In this document: one piece after another, positions 32,723 to 43,484 of the stretch | Layout of the letters: each line of letters starts with the position of its first letter | How positions within the stretch are numbered: position 1 is the first letter of the stretch | Assembly: GCA_902778135.1 (NCBI GenBank) | Contig: CACYWP010000018.1 | Location: 1-64,000, forward strand | Direction: 5' to 3' | From: an uncultured Coriobacteriaceae bacterium | GTDB taxonomy: Bacteria; Actinomycetota; Coriobacteriia; Coriobacteriales; Atopobiaceae | Length of the DNA stretch: 64,000 nt | Program-made: the position numbers and the translations under genes | Notes under the pieces: generated by a model | The model's input: the letters and a program-made list of their open reading frames with translations, nothing else | What the model was told of the DNA's origin: nothing | The model's database searches: none

Positions 32723-34510
32723 GTGAGAAGCGGAACCGAACATACCCGCGGCATGCGGGACGCACAGCAGGAGGCCTCCTTTGACGGGGCCTCCGGCTCT
32801 CGTTTTGCGCGTCGGGGCGGATCGGGAGGCGGCGGGGACCAGTTCGGCGCGCGCACGGTCGCGCTGTTCGTGGCGCTGGGCATCGCCCTGGCATTCGTGC
32901 TGGGGAAGCTCGTCTGGCTGCAGGTGATACGCAGCGAGTGGCTGACCGACCAGGCCGAGCAGCGTCGCGAGAACGTCATCAAGCTGCCGGCCCGCCGGGG
33001 GACCATCTACGACCGCAACGGCAACGTCCTGGCCATGAGCGAGGACTGCCGCACGATCTACTGCAACCCCAAGGAGATCTCCGAGCCCTATCTGACCGCC
33101 GAGGTCATCGCCGACCACCTGGGAGGCATCTCCTCGGACTACGTGGACGCCCTGACGGCCGACACGACCTTCTCCTACGTCCATCGCCAGGTCGACACCA
33201 GCGTGGCGAACGACATACGCGACGAGCTGCTGTCCGAGAAGCTGCCTGGGGTCTACCTGCTGCAGGACAGCCGCCGCGTGTACCCCTATGGCAACCTTGC
33301 CGGCCAGGTGCTGGGCATCGTCGGCATCGACGGGGACGGCCTCACCGGGCTCGAGCTGTACTACGACAGCGTGCTGCGCGGCATAGACGGCGAGATGATC
33401 GTGGAGACCGGCATCGGCGGCACGCCCATCGCCGGCGAGACCGCGGAGGTCACCGACGCCATCGAGGGCACCGACATCGTCATCTCCCTGGACGTCAACG
33501 TCCAGCGCGTGGCCGAGGAGCAGATCGTCGAGGGCGTGCGCGAGTACAAGGCGGACTCCGGGTCGGTCATGGTCACCGACCCGAAGACCGGCGAGATCCT
33601 CGCGGCCTGCTCGACGCCCCTGCTGGACGCCTCCGACCTCTCGGTCGTCGAGGATGGCGCGACCAACCTCAAGCTGGTCTCGGACTCCTTCGAGCCTGGC
33701 TCGATCTTCAAGGTGCTGACGGCGGCCATCGGCATCGAGGAGGGCCTGCTCAGCCCCACGTCCTCGTTCTACGTCCCCGCCTACCTGCAGGTCGGTGACG
33801 ACCTGGTTGGCGATGACGACGACCGCTACCTCGACATGCAGATGAGCCTGCGCGAGATCCTGCGCCGCTCGTCCAACACCGGTGCGGCCCTGGTCGCCCA
33901 GGAGGTCATCGGTGCCGACCTCTTCGCCCAGGGCGTCGAGGACTTCGGCATCGGGCACAAGACGGGCATCGACTATCCTGGCGAGGTGGAGGGCATCATC
34001 AAGGCCCGCAGCGAGTACGACGGATCCAGCCTGGGCTCGATGTCGTTCGGGCAGGGCCTCGCCATCCCGCTGGTGCAGATGGTGCGCGCCATCGGCTCGA
34101 TCGCCAACCATGGCGTCGCGGTCGTGCCGCACTTCCTGGTGAGCAAGGGAACCAAGCCGGTGGCGTGGGCCGAGGGCACGCGCATCGTCTCGGTCGAGAC
34201 GTCCCTCGAGGTCATCGACATGATGCGCACGGTCATCGAGGAGGGCACCGGCGAGCCGGCCCAGGTGCCGGGCTACGACATCGCCGGCAAGACCGGCACG
34301 GGCGAGCAGGCCGACACCACCAAGGGCGGCTACGTCGAGGACAAGTTCACCTCCTCGCTCATCGGCTTCGCCCCGGCGTCCGACGCGGAGGTCCTGGTGT
34401 ACGTGGGCCTGAACGGCACCCCATACCTGGCCACCGACTCGGCCGCCCCGTTGTTCTCGTCTATCATGGGGGAGGCGCTCACCGACATGGGCGTCCTGCC
34501 TTCGTCCTAG
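32723..34510 (+). CDS. ftsI: Division-specific transpeptidase (PBP, FtsI-like)
   Basis: FtsI crosslinks septal peptidoglycan. The 595-residue protein has an N-terminal TM (residues about 45-70), the R-R-G-T-I-Y-D-R-N-G dimerisation motif and the transpeptidase triad: S-I-F-K (Ser about 327), S-S-N (383-385) and K-T-G (523-525). The start is the GTG 11 nt after ftsL; it lacks a clear Shine-Dalgarno, and ATG 32753 is an alternative that keeps the TM. No PASTA repeats are present. murE, usually next to this gene in Actinobacteria, is missing. Confidence 0.94.
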   Translation: MRSGTEHTRGMRDAQQEASFDGASGSRFARRGGSGGGGDQFGARTVALFVALGIALAFVLGKLVWLQVIRSEWLTDQAEQRRENVIKLPARRGTIYDRNGNVLAMSEDCRTIYCNPKEISEPYLTAEVIADHLGGISSDYVDALTADTTFSYVHRQVDTSVANDIRDELLSEKLPGVYLLQDSRRVYPYGNLAGQVLGIVGIDGDGLTGLELYYDSVLRGIDGEMIVETGIGGTPIAGETAEVTDAIEGTDIVISLDVNVQRVAEEQIVEGVREYKADSGSVMVTDPKTGEILAACSTPLLDASDLSVVEDGATNLKLVSDSFEPGSIFKVLTAAIGIEEGLLSPTSSFYVPAYLQVGDDLVGDDDDRYLDMQMSLREILRRSSNTGAALVAQEVIGADLFAQGVEDFGIGHKTGIDYPGEVEGIIKARSEYDGSSLGSMSFGQGLAIPLVQMVRAIGSIANHGVAVVPHFLVSKGTKPVAWAEGTRIVSVETSLEVIDMMRTVIEEGTGEPAQVPGYDIAGKTGTGEQADTTKGGYVEDKFTSSLIGFAPASDAEVLVYVGLNGTPYLATDSAAPLFSSIMGEALTDMGVLPSS

Positions 34511-34525
34511 GTATCTGGGAAAGGG

Positions 34526-36009
34526 ATGCAGATGCTTGAGATTTCACTGTCCGACATGTGCGAGGCCACAGGTGCCTCGCTCCTGTGTGGAGATGGGTCC
34601 TCGCTGGCGCGTGGCGTGACCACTGATTCGCGCGCCGTCGAGCCCCAGACGGCCTTCGTCGCCTTCGCAGGCGAGCGCGTCAACGGCAACCGCTTTGCCG
34701 CCCAGGCGGTCGAGGCGGGCGCCTCCGCCGTCGTCCTGACCGAGGACGCGCCCGACCAGCTGCTGGAGCTGGCCGGCGAGAGGGGGTGCGCGGTGCTGCG
34801 CGCCCAGGACGTCGACGGCTCGACCCCGGACGACACCGACCCTGCAGCGACCGAGTTCCTGCTGCGCCTGGCTGCGGAGTGGCGCCGTCGCAACGACCAG
34901 TGGGTCGTGGTCGGCGTGACGGGCTCGGTGGGCAAGACCACGACCAAGGACATGCTGGCCGCCGCCCTCGGCACCCAGTTCGCGACCCATGCGACCAAGG
35001 GCAACTTCAACAACCTCATCGGCCTGCCGCTGACGCTGCTGGCGGCCGACCCCTCCGACGAGGTCGTCGTCGCGGAGATGGGGATGAACCGCTCGGGCGA
35101 GCTGGCGCGGCTGACCGCGGTGGCGCGCCCGACGGTCGCGCTCATCACCAACGTCGGAACCAGCCACATCGGCTACCTGGGCTCGCGCGAGAACATCGCT
35201 CGTGCGAAGGCGGAGATCGTCTCGGGAATGACCGCGTCCGACGCCGCTGCCGGCCCGGTGCGTCCCTGCCTGGTGATGACCGACGACAACGACTTTGGCA
35301 GCCTCATCGAGCGGGAGTACTGCGTGCCTGCCGGCGTCGAGGTGCTGCGAACGGGCTTCGCCGAGGCCAGTGCCGTGCGCGCCTGCGACCTGACCCTGGA
35401 CGGGGAGGGCAGGCCGAGCTTCGTCCTGCGCTTCGCGGACGGGTGGGACCACGAGGTCTCCCTCGACGCCCCCGGCCGTCACGTCGTCGCGGACTTCCTG
35501 CTGGCCATGGCCATAGCCGACCGCCTGGGGGCAGACCGCTCCCTCGCCGCGGACGCCATCGCGCACATGCCTCAGACGCGCATGCGCCTGGAGGTGCTGT
35601 CCGCCCCCGGACGCCCGCGTGTCATTGACGACTCCTACAACGCCAGCCCCAGCTCGATGGCCGCCGCGCTCGACGTGCTCTGCTCCATGACGTGCGCGGG
35701 CCGCCGCGTCGCCGTGCTGGGCGAGGTGGGCGAGCTGGGCGCCGAGGCTGCCCGCCTGCATGGCTACATAGGCGCCTACGCGGCGGCAAAGCCGCTGGAC
35801 CTGCTCGTCTTCGTGGGCGGCCCGAACGCCCACGAGATGGCCGAGGCGGCGCGGACGATGGGCTTCTCCGAGGACCACCTGGAGGTCGTGCCCACCGCTG
35901 CCGTCGCCCTCGACACCATTGGCCCGATCCTGGCAGAGGGTGACCTCGTGCTGGCCAAGGGCTCTCGCTCCGTCGGTCTCGACCTCTTCGCCAAGGGGGT
36001 GCTTGCCTG

Positions 36010-36010
<1 letters not shown>
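34526..36010 (+). CDS. murF: UDP-MurNAc-tripeptide--D-Ala-D-Ala ligase
   Basis: MurF adds D-Ala-D-Ala to the UDP-MurNAc-tripeptide. The 494-residue protein shows the Mur ligase ATP loop G-S-V-G-K-T-T-T-K, the G-N-F-N-N segment typical of MurF, E-M-G-M, and a C-terminal domain with D-D-S-Y-N-A-S-P. ATG 34532, with AAAGGG 6 nt upstream, is as likely a start as the ATG used. It follows ftsI directly because murE is absent. The stop overlaps mraY by 1 nt (TGATG). Confidence 0.96.
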
Positions 36011-37038
<1,028 letters not shown>

Positions 37039-37048
37039 GGAGCCATCG

Positions 37049-38476
37049 ATGGCACGTCTAGCAACCGACACGAGCGCCGCCGGCCATCTGGGCGACGTGT
37101 GCGTTCTGGGCCTGGGCAAGACCGGCGAGGCCGTCGCGGCCTACCTTGCCGACAGGCTGGGGGACCGCGTGGACTCGGTCACCCTCTACGGTGGCGCCCG
37201 CTCCGTCGACGGCCCGGCATCGCAGGCCCTGGTCGCGCGCGGCGTGCGCGTCGTGCTGGGCACCGAGGACGTGCAGGGCCATTACGACCTGTGCGTCGCG
37301 TCGCCGGGCATACCCGAGCACGCCCCCTTCCTGCGGGCCGCGGCGGCCTGCTCCGACGAGCTGATCGGCGAGCCCGAGCTGGCCTGGCGGGAGAGTCCCC
37401 AGAGGTGGCTTGCCATCACGGGCACCAACGGGAAGACCACCACGACGACCCTGACGACCCAGCTGCTGCAGGCGGCGGGTCGCGATGCCGTGGCCGTGGG
37501 CAACATCGGCAACCTGGCCATCGGCGAGGTGGACGGGCGTCCCGACGACCGCTGGTTCGTCGCCGAGCTGTCCAGCTTCCAGCTGGCAGAGGCGCCTCGG
37601 CTGCATCCCCGTGCCGCAGCCCTGCTCAACGTCACGCCCGACCACCTGTCCTGGCACGGGACCCTCGAGCGCTACGCCCTGGCGAAGGAGAACGCCTTTG
37701 CCAACCTGACGCGGGACGACCTGGCGGTCGTGTCCTGCGAGGATGACTGGTGCCGCGCGGCCATCGGACGCCTCGAGCGGCGTGGCCTGCGCGTCGCCCA
37801 CGTGTGCGTCGCAGGTGACCCCGGCACGCCCTGCGCAGCCTTCCAGCGCGACGGTCGTCTGGTCGTGCGCCTGGATGGGGTGGAGCACGACCTGGTGGCC
37901 GCAGACGAGCTGGCCATCCGTGGTGCCCACAACGTCCAGAACGCCCTGGTCGCGTCCGCGCTGGTCCTCGAGGTCGGTGCGGCCGACTCCGACGTCGCGT
38001 CCGGCCTGCGCGCCTTCTGCCCGCTGGAGCATCGCATCGAGCCTTGCGGCGAGCTGGGTGGCGTGCATTTCGTCAACGATTCCAAGGCCACCAACACCGA
38101 TGCGGTGGAGAAGGCCCTGACGGCGTTCCCGGCCGGCCACGTCGTGCTGCTGATGGGTGGCCATGACAAGGGCACCGACCTGACCTCGGTTGCCGCGGCG
38201 GCGTCGCGCCACGCGCGCGTGGTCGTCTGCTTCGGCGAGGCGGGCCCGCGCATCGCCGATGCCGTCACGTCCACGGCTGCCGGTGCCGAGGTGCTCCAGG
38301 CCCCGCACCTGGCCGAGGCGCTGGATGCTGCCATCGGTGTCGCGCAGGATGGCGACACGGTCCTGCTCTCTCCCGCATGCTCGTCCTTCGACGAGTTCTC
38401 GGGCTTCGAGGAGCGCGGCCGTGTCTTCAAGCGCCTGGTGGGGGAGCGCATCGCACGGAATGGCGGTGCGCGATGA
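37049..38476 (+). CDS. murD: UDP-MurNAc-L-Ala--D-glutamate ligase
   Basis: MurD adds D-Glu to UDP-MurNAc-L-Ala. The 475-residue protein has an N-terminal Rossmann-like segment (V-L-G-L-G-K-T-G-E-A-V), the ATP loop G-T-N-G-K-T-T-T, the middle-domain E-L-S-S-F-Q-L, H-L-S-W-H-G-T, and the C-terminal F-V-N-D-S-K-A-T-N, plus S-P-A-C-S-S-F-D. It follows mraY by 10 nt, and its stop overlaps the ftsW start by 4 nt (ATGA). Confidence 0.96.
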   Translation: MARLATDTSAAGHLGDVCVLGLGKTGEAVAAYLADRLGDRVDSVTLYGGARSVDGPASQALVARGVRVVLGTEDVQGHYDLCVASPGIPEHAPFLRAAAACSDELIGEPELAWRESPQRWLAITGTNGKTTTTTLTTQLLQAAGRDAVAVGNIGNLAIGEVDGRPDDRWFVAELSSFQLAEAPRLHPRAAALLNVTPDHLSWHGTLERYALAKENAFANLTRDDLAVVSCEDDWCRAAIGRLERRGLRVAHVCVAGDPGTPCAAFQRDGRLVVRLDGVEHDLVAADELAIRGAHNVQNALVASALVLEVGAADSDVASGLRAFCPLEHRIEPCGELGGVHFVNDSKATNTDAVEKALTAFPAGHVVLLMGGHDKGTDLTSVAAAASRHARVVVCFGEAGPRIADAVTSTAAGAEVLQAPHLAEALDAAIGVAQDGDTVLLSPACSSFDEFSGFEERGRVFKRLVGERIARNGGAR

Positions 38477-39858
38477 GCCGCCTTGGCGAGGGGAGGGTCT
38501 CATCCGGTGGGGCGGGCCTGTCGCCCGTCAGCATCATGTTCGTGATCGTGTCCTTCGCCCTGACGGCCTTCGGCGTGCTCATGATCTACTCCGCATCCTC
38601 AATCATGGCGATGACCTCGGCGGACTCCAACTTCAACCACGCCTTCTATGCGACGCACCAGCTGGAGTACGCCTTCGTCGGCCTCGTCCTTGCGGTCATC
38701 ATCGCCCTCTTCGACTATCACCTTTGGGCCAAGAGGCTCGTGCTGCTCATCTGGGTGGGCGAGGTCGCGCTCCTGGGCCTGGTCTTCACGTCGCTGGCGG
38801 GCCATGACGCGCTGGGTGCCTCGCGCTGGATTCGCATAGGCTCGTTCGGCCTGCAGCCCTCGGAGTTCGCCAAGCCGACGCTCATCCTGACCGCCGCGTC
38901 CCTCATCGAGTGCTTTGGCGGCAACGGCGACTTCGACTGGCGTTCGATGTGGGTGCATGCGGCCATCGGCCTGCTCCTCCCGTTGCTGCTCATCATCAAG
39001 CAGCCGGACAAGGGTACCGTCGCCATCATCGGCCTGACGGTCATCATCATGCTGTTCCTGGCGGGGGCGCCCCTGTCCCTCATCGGGTTCGTCGTGGTCA
39101 TCGGCGTCCTCGGCATTCTCGCCCTTGCCCTCAAGGACAGCTACTCCCGCGCTCGCGTCATGACCGCGTTCGATCCCTGGCGTGACCCCTATGGCGATGG
39201 CTACCAGCTCATCCAGGGCTTCTACGCCTTCGGCTCGGGAGGGCTCTTCGGCGTGGGGCTGGGCATGTCGCGCCAGAAGTACAACTACCTGCCCATGGCG
39301 CACAACGACTTCATCTTCGCCGTCATCGGCGAGGAGCTGGGCCTGGTGGGGACCGTCGGCATGCTGGCCGCCTTCGTCTTCCTCATCTGGCTCGGCTTCC
39401 GCATAGCCAGCGACGCGCCCGACCTGACGGGCAGGCTGATCGCGTCGGGATGCGTCAGCCTGATGGCACTGCAGCTGCTGGTCAACGTCGGTGGCGTGCT
39501 GGGCATCATCCCGCTCTCCGGCAAGCCCATCCCCTTCATCTCGTACGGCGGCTCGTCGATCATGAGCACGCTGATCATGGTGGGGCTGGTGCTGTCGGTC
39601 GCACGCTCCTCGACGGCCGCAGGCGCGCAGCGCGTGGGCATGCGGTTGGTGGACGGCCAGGACCATGGTGGCCTGCGGGTCTTCGAGGGTGGCGCCAGCA
39701 GGAGCCCCCAGGGCCTGCGTGGCTCGCGTGACCTTTCAGAGACGCACGCCGGCGCTCGTGTGTCGTACAACGCAAACGGTACCAGGCGCGTCGACCTGGG
39801 CCCCAGCGCCACTGACAGGCTGAGGAGCCGCGGCACCGACCGCGGCGGAAGGGGGTAG
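38473..39858 (+). CDS. ftsW: Septal peptidoglycan polymerase FtsW
   Basis: FtsW is the SEDS-family glycosyltransferase that polymerises lipid II with FtsI. The 461-residue protein has about ten TM helices and the SEDS segments Y-S-A-S-S, a conserved Q-P-S-E-F-A-K motif, the R-x-x-x-F-D-P-W-x-D-P-x-G-x-G-Y-Q loop, and the late I-P-F-I-S-Y-G-G-S-S. A hydrophilic tail of about 70 residues rich in R, S and G extends beyond the last TM. The start overlaps murD by 4 nt; murG follows by 4 nt. Confidence 0.96.
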   Translation: MSRLGEGRVSSGGAGLSPVSIMFVIVSFALTAFGVLMIYSASSIMAMTSADSNFNHAFYATHQLEYAFVGLVLAVIIALFDYHLWAKRLVLLIWVGEVALLGLVFTSLAGHDALGASRWIRIGSFGLQPSEFAKPTLILTAASLIECFGGNGDFDWRSMWVHAAIGLLLPLLLIIKQPDKGTVAIIGLTVIIMLFLAGAPLSLIGFVVVIGVLGILALALKDSYSRARVMTAFDPWRDPYGDGYQLIQGFYAFGSGGLFGVGLGMSRQKYNYLPMAHNDFIFAVIGEELGLVGTVGMLAAFVFLIWLGFRIASDAPDLTGRLIASGCVSLMALQLLVNVGGVLGIIPLSGKPIPFISYGGSSIMSTLIMVGLVLSVARSSTAAGAQRVGMRLVDGQDHGGLRVFEGGASRSPQGLRGSRDLSETHAGARVSYNANGTRRVDLGPSATDRLRSRGTDRGGRG

Positions 39859-39862
39859 CGCC

Positions 39863-40990
39863 ATGGCCGAGAGGCTTTCGGTGGCAATCGCCGCAGGTGG
39901 TACGGCAGGACACATCAACCCGGCCCTCGCATTGGCCGAGGAGCTGCGCTCTCGCGGGCATGACGTGGCCTTCTTCGGCCAGAGCCGCCGCCTGGAGGGG
40001 ACGCTCGTCCCCCAGGCCGGGTTCGGCCTGACCTCGCTTGACGTGACGGGCTTCGACCGCACCCGCCCCTGGACGCTCATCAGCGCCCTGGTGCGCATGC
40101 GCCGGGCCGAGCGGACGCTGGGCCGTCACTTTGCCGAGGTCGGCAGACCCGACGTGTCGGTGGGCTTCGGTGCCTACATCGAGCTGCCCCTGATGCGCTG
40201 GTGCGCGCGCAATGACATCCCGGTGGTCCTGCACGAGCAGAACTCCGTCCCGGGGCTGGCCAACAAGACCTCGGCGGCCAAGGCCACGAAGGTGTGCGTC
40301 TCGCTGCCCGTTGCCATAGACGCGTTCAAGGACCGCGTGGGCGCCTCGACCCAGATCGTGGTGACGGGCAACCCCGTCCGCCGCAGCGTCATCGACGCCA
40401 GCCGCGAGGCGGGCCGCAAGGCCTTCGGCATCGAGGACGGCCAGACGATGCTGCTGGTCTTCGGGGGCAGCCTGGGCGCCAGGCATCTCAATGAGGGCGT
40501 CGTCGCGCTGAAGGACGAGCTTCTGGCCCGACCGGACCTGCGCATCGTTCACTCGACGGGCAAGGAGCTGGTCGACGAGGTGACCTCGTCACTGCTGCTG
40601 GACGAGGAGCAGGCCAAGCGCTGGCAGGTCCGGCCCTACATCGACAACATGGGCGAGGCGCTTGCCGCCGCAGACCTCGTCCTGTCGCGTGCCGGGGCAT
40701 CCTCGATAGCCGAGATCGCCGCGCTGGCGGTGCCCAGCATGCTGGTGCCCTATCCGCTGGCGACGGCGGACCACCAGACGACCAACGCCCGCTACCTGGT
40801 GGACGCCGGCGCGGCCGTCATGATCGCCGACGACGACATCGACAGCCCGGCCTTTGCGCAGCAGCTGCTTGGGCTGGTCGACGACGGGGCAAGGCGCGAC
40901 GAGATGCGCTCCCGCGCCCGTGGCCTCGCCCAGGACAAGGCGGCCGTCGCCCTGGCCGACCAGGTCGAGCTGGCGGCACAGGGACGCTAG
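39863..40990 (+). CDS. murG: Lipid II synthase MurG
   Basis: MurG adds GlcNAc to lipid I at the inner membrane face. The 375-residue GT-B protein shows the N-terminal G-G-T-A-G-H-I-N-P-A-L-A loop, H-E-Q-N-S-V-P-G-L-A-N, the V-T-G-N-P-V-R segment, the G-G-S-L-G-A loop and the C-terminal S-R-A-G-A-S-S-I-A-E donor-binding motif. It ends a tight murF-to-murG run; a 128-nt gap then precedes murC, with a GCGGG/CCCGC hairpin and a possible -10 (TAGAGT). Confidence 0.97.
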   Translation: MAERLSVAIAAGGTAGHINPALALAEELRSRGHDVAFFGQSRRLEGTLVPQAGFGLTSLDVTGFDRTRPWTLISALVRMRRAERTLGRHFAEVGRPDVSVGFGAYIELPLMRWCARNDIPVVLHEQNSVPGLANKTSAAKATKVCVSLPVAIDAFKDRVGASTQIVVTGNPVRRSVIDASREAGRKAFGIEDGQTMLLVFGGSLGARHLNEGVVALKDELLARPDLRIVHSTGKELVDEVTSSLLLDEEQAKRWQVRPYIDNMGEALAAADLVLSRAGASSIAEIAALAVPSMLVPYPLATADHQTTNARYLVDAGAAVMIADDDIDSPAFAQQLLGLVDDGARRDEMRSRARGLAQDKAAVALADQVELAAQGR

Positions 40991-41118
40991 GCCTCGAGGG
41001 GGCTCCGCCCATCTCGGCCTTTTCCGTGCATCGCTCGAAGAGGCGCGGGACCCCGCGGGCATCGGGTAGAGTAGTTGTCGATACGCCAGAGGGCGAACGC
41101 GACAGGAAGGTGTCCCAG

Positions 41119-42537
41119 ATGGCACAGACAAACCAGGCGCCGGCGATCAACGGCGCACACTTCATCGGCATTGGCGGAGCGGGCATGAGCGGCATCGCGC
41201 TGGTGCTGCACGAGCGCGGCTGCCGCGTCACCGGCTCCGACCTGAAGGCCTCGCGCTACGTGCGCGACCTCGAGGCGTCCGGCATCCAGGTGCACATCGG
41301 GCACGCCGCCGCCACCATCGACGCGGTCTCGCCAGACGTGGTGGTCACCTCTTCGGCCATACCCGACACCAACCCGGAGGTCATCCGGGCCAAGGAGCTG
41401 GGCATCCCCATCTGGCCGCGCGCCAAGATGCTCGCCGCCCTGGGCCAGGGGGCGACGACCGTCGCGGTCGCTGGCACCCACGGCAAGACCACGACCTCCT
41501 CGATGGTGGCCTCCATGCTCGACCATCTGGGGATGGACCCGTCGTTCCTCATCGGAGGCGTCGTCGAGGAGTATGGCACCAACGGTCGTGACGGCAGGGG
41601 CGGCTATTTCGTCTGCGAGGCGGACGAGTCCGATGGTTCGTTCCTCTACCTGGATCCCGACGTCGTCGTGGTCACCAACATCGAGGCCGACCATCTGGAC
41701 CACTATGGCACCCTCGAGAACATCGAGAAGACCTTCTGCCAGTTCATGGACCTGGTGGGCGAGGGCGGCACCGTCATCATCAACGGCGACGTCGACCACT
41801 ACGTCGAGCTCGCGCGCTCGACGGGCCGCACGGTGCGCACCTATGGCTTCGGCGAGGGCAACGACTACGTCTGCGTCCCTGCCCCGTCCCAGCATCGCCT
41901 GGAGAGCAGCTGCGTCGTGCGCACCCCCTCGGGCGAGGAGGTCGGCGTCACGCTGACGGCCAATCCGGGCGTCCACAACCTGGCCAACGCCTGTGCGTCG
42001 ATAGCCGTGGCCGACGTCCTGGGCTGTGACGCGGCTGCGGCCGCAGAGGCCCTCTCGGCCTTCAAGGGCGCCCATCGCCGCTTCACCCATGTGGGTGACG
42101 TGGCGGGAATCACCGTCATCGACGACTATGGCCACCATCCCACCGAGATCAAGGCCACGCTGGCCGCCGCGGCAGACCTGGGCTACGACCGCATCGTCAC
42201 GGTCTTCCAGCCGCATCGCTACACGCGCACCCAGGCGCTGCTCGACGACTTCGCGCACGCCTTCGACCAGGCGGACCTGCTGGTGGTCACCGAGGTCTTC
42301 TCGGCCGGCGAGATGCCCATTCCCGGCGTCTCCGGCCGCGTGCTGGCGGCGCGCGTGAGGGAGCTGGGCGGCACCGTCCAGACGCTCTCCATCGACCGCC
42401 GCAAGGACGTCATCGCCTACCTCTGCGACAACTGCCGCGCAGGCGACCTGCTCATCACCCAGGGCGCTGGCGACGTCACCTCCATCGGACCCGACTTCAT
42501 CGCCGCGATGCGCGAGCGTGAGGAGGCTCAGGCGTGA
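41119..42537 (+). CDS. murC: UDP-MurNAc--L-alanine ligase
   Basis: MurC adds the first residue, L-Ala, to UDP-MurNAc. The 472-residue protein has the N-terminal F-I-G-I-G-G-A-G-M-S-G-I-A nucleotide loop, the ATP motif G-T-H-G-K-T-T-T-S, E-A-D-E-S-D-G-S-F, and the C-terminal D-D-Y-G-H-H-P and Q-P-H-R-Y-T-R-T motifs. The ATG was chosen over upstream in-frame codons because AGGAAGG lies 8 nt ahead of it. Its stop overlaps murB by 4 nt (GTGA). Confidence 0.97.
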   Translation: MAQTNQAPAINGAHFIGIGGAGMSGIALVLHERGCRVTGSDLKASRYVRDLEASGIQVHIGHAAATIDAVSPDVVVTSSAIPDTNPEVIRAKELGIPIWPRAKMLAALGQGATTVAVAGTHGKTTTSSMVASMLDHLGMDPSFLIGGVVEEYGTNGRDGRGGYFVCEADESDGSFLYLDPDVVVVTNIEADHLDHYGTLENIEKTFCQFMDLVGEGGTVIINGDVDHYVELARSTGRTVRTYGFGEGNDYVCVPAPSQHRLESSCVVRTPSGEEVGVTLTANPGVHNLANACASIAVADVLGCDAAAAAEALSAFKGAHRRFTHVGDVAGITVIDDYGHHPTEIKATLAAAADLGYDRIVTVFQPHRYTRTQALLDDFAHAFDQADLLVVTEVFSAGEMPIPGVSGRVLAARVRELGGTVQTLSIDRRKDVIAYLCDNCRAGDLLITQGAGDVTSIGPDFIAAMREREEAQA

Positions 42538-43439
42538 GCACGCTGCACACCTACAACGCGCTCGTCGCCATCGATGGCCTGGACGTGACGCAGGACGCCA
42601 GCCTCGCCCAGTGCACCACCTATCGCATCGGTGGTCCTGCCGACCTGCTGGTCGTCGCCAACAGCTATCGCGCGCTCGCCTCTGCGGTCCGCGTGCTGGG
42701 GCAGGAGGGCGTCCCCTGGGTCATCCTGGGACGCGGGTCGAACATCCTGGCCTCCGACCAGGGGTATCGCGGGTGCGTCATCCGCCTGGGGCGGGAGTTC
42801 TCGCGCATGATGGTCGAGGGGACGCTCGTCACGGCGGGGTCCGGCGTACTGCTCACCAAGCTGGTCAACGAGACCCTCACCAGGGAGCTCTCGGGCCTGG
42901 AGTGCTGCGCTGGCATACCGGGGACGGTCGGTGGCGCCTTGTCGATGGACGCTGGCAGCCGCCACGAGTGGATCGGACGGGTGGTGCGCGATGTCGTGAC
43001 CTTCCGTCCGGGGGAGGGCATGGTCCGCTATGCGGGCTCGCAGATCGAGTGGGGCTACCGCTGGAGCTCCATCCCCTCCAACGAGATCATCCTCGAGGCC
43101 ACCTTCGAGCTGACGCCGTCCACCCGCGATGCCATCGCGCTCGAGATGAACCGTCGCCTCGCGCGGCGGCGTGCCACCCAGCCCACGGGAAAGCCCTGCT
43201 GCGGGTCGGTCTTCCGCAACCCCGGCGACCGCTCCGTGGGGGCGCTCCTGGAGGGATGCGGCCTGAAGGGCCTGCGCATCGGCGGGGCGTGCGTGTCGGA
43301 GAAGCACGCGAACTTCGTGGTCAACGAGGGTGGCGCCACCGCCATGGACGTCGTGCAGGTCATCAACCAGATGCACGACACGGTGCGCGACCGCTACGGG
43401 GTCGAGCTGACGCCCGAGGTCAAGTTCCTGGGATTCTAG
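42534..43439 (+). CDS. murB: UDP-N-acetylenolpyruvoylglucosamine reductase
   Basis: MurB reduces the enolpyruvyl group to give UDP-MurNAc, using FAD and NADPH. The 301-residue protein has the FAD-binding motifs T-T-Y-R-I-G-G-P-A and G-R-G-S-N-I-L, G-I-P-G-T-V-G-G-A, the catalytic-Ser region C-G-S-V-F-R-N-P, and the C-terminal Glu in L-T-P-E-V-K-F-L-G. It is a type II-like MurB by length. The GTG start overlaps murC, so the two are coupled. Confidence 0.96.
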   Translation: MSTLHTYNALVAIDGLDVTQDASLAQCTTYRIGGPADLLVVANSYRALASAVRVLGQEGVPWVILGRGSNILASDQGYRGCVIRLGREFSRMMVEGTLVTAGSGVLLTKLVNETLTRELSGLECCAGIPGTVGGALSMDAGSRHEWIGRVVRDVVTFRPGEGMVRYAGSQIEWGYRWSSIPSNEIILEATFELTPSTRDAIALEMNRRLARRRATQPTGKPCCGSVFRNPGDRSVGALLEGCGLKGLRIGGACVSEKHANFVVNEGGATAMDVVQVINQMHDTVRDRYGVELTPEVKFLGF

Positions 43440-43484
43440 GGAACCATCCCATATACGCAGAGGGTTCGAGAGGAGGCGAGCAGG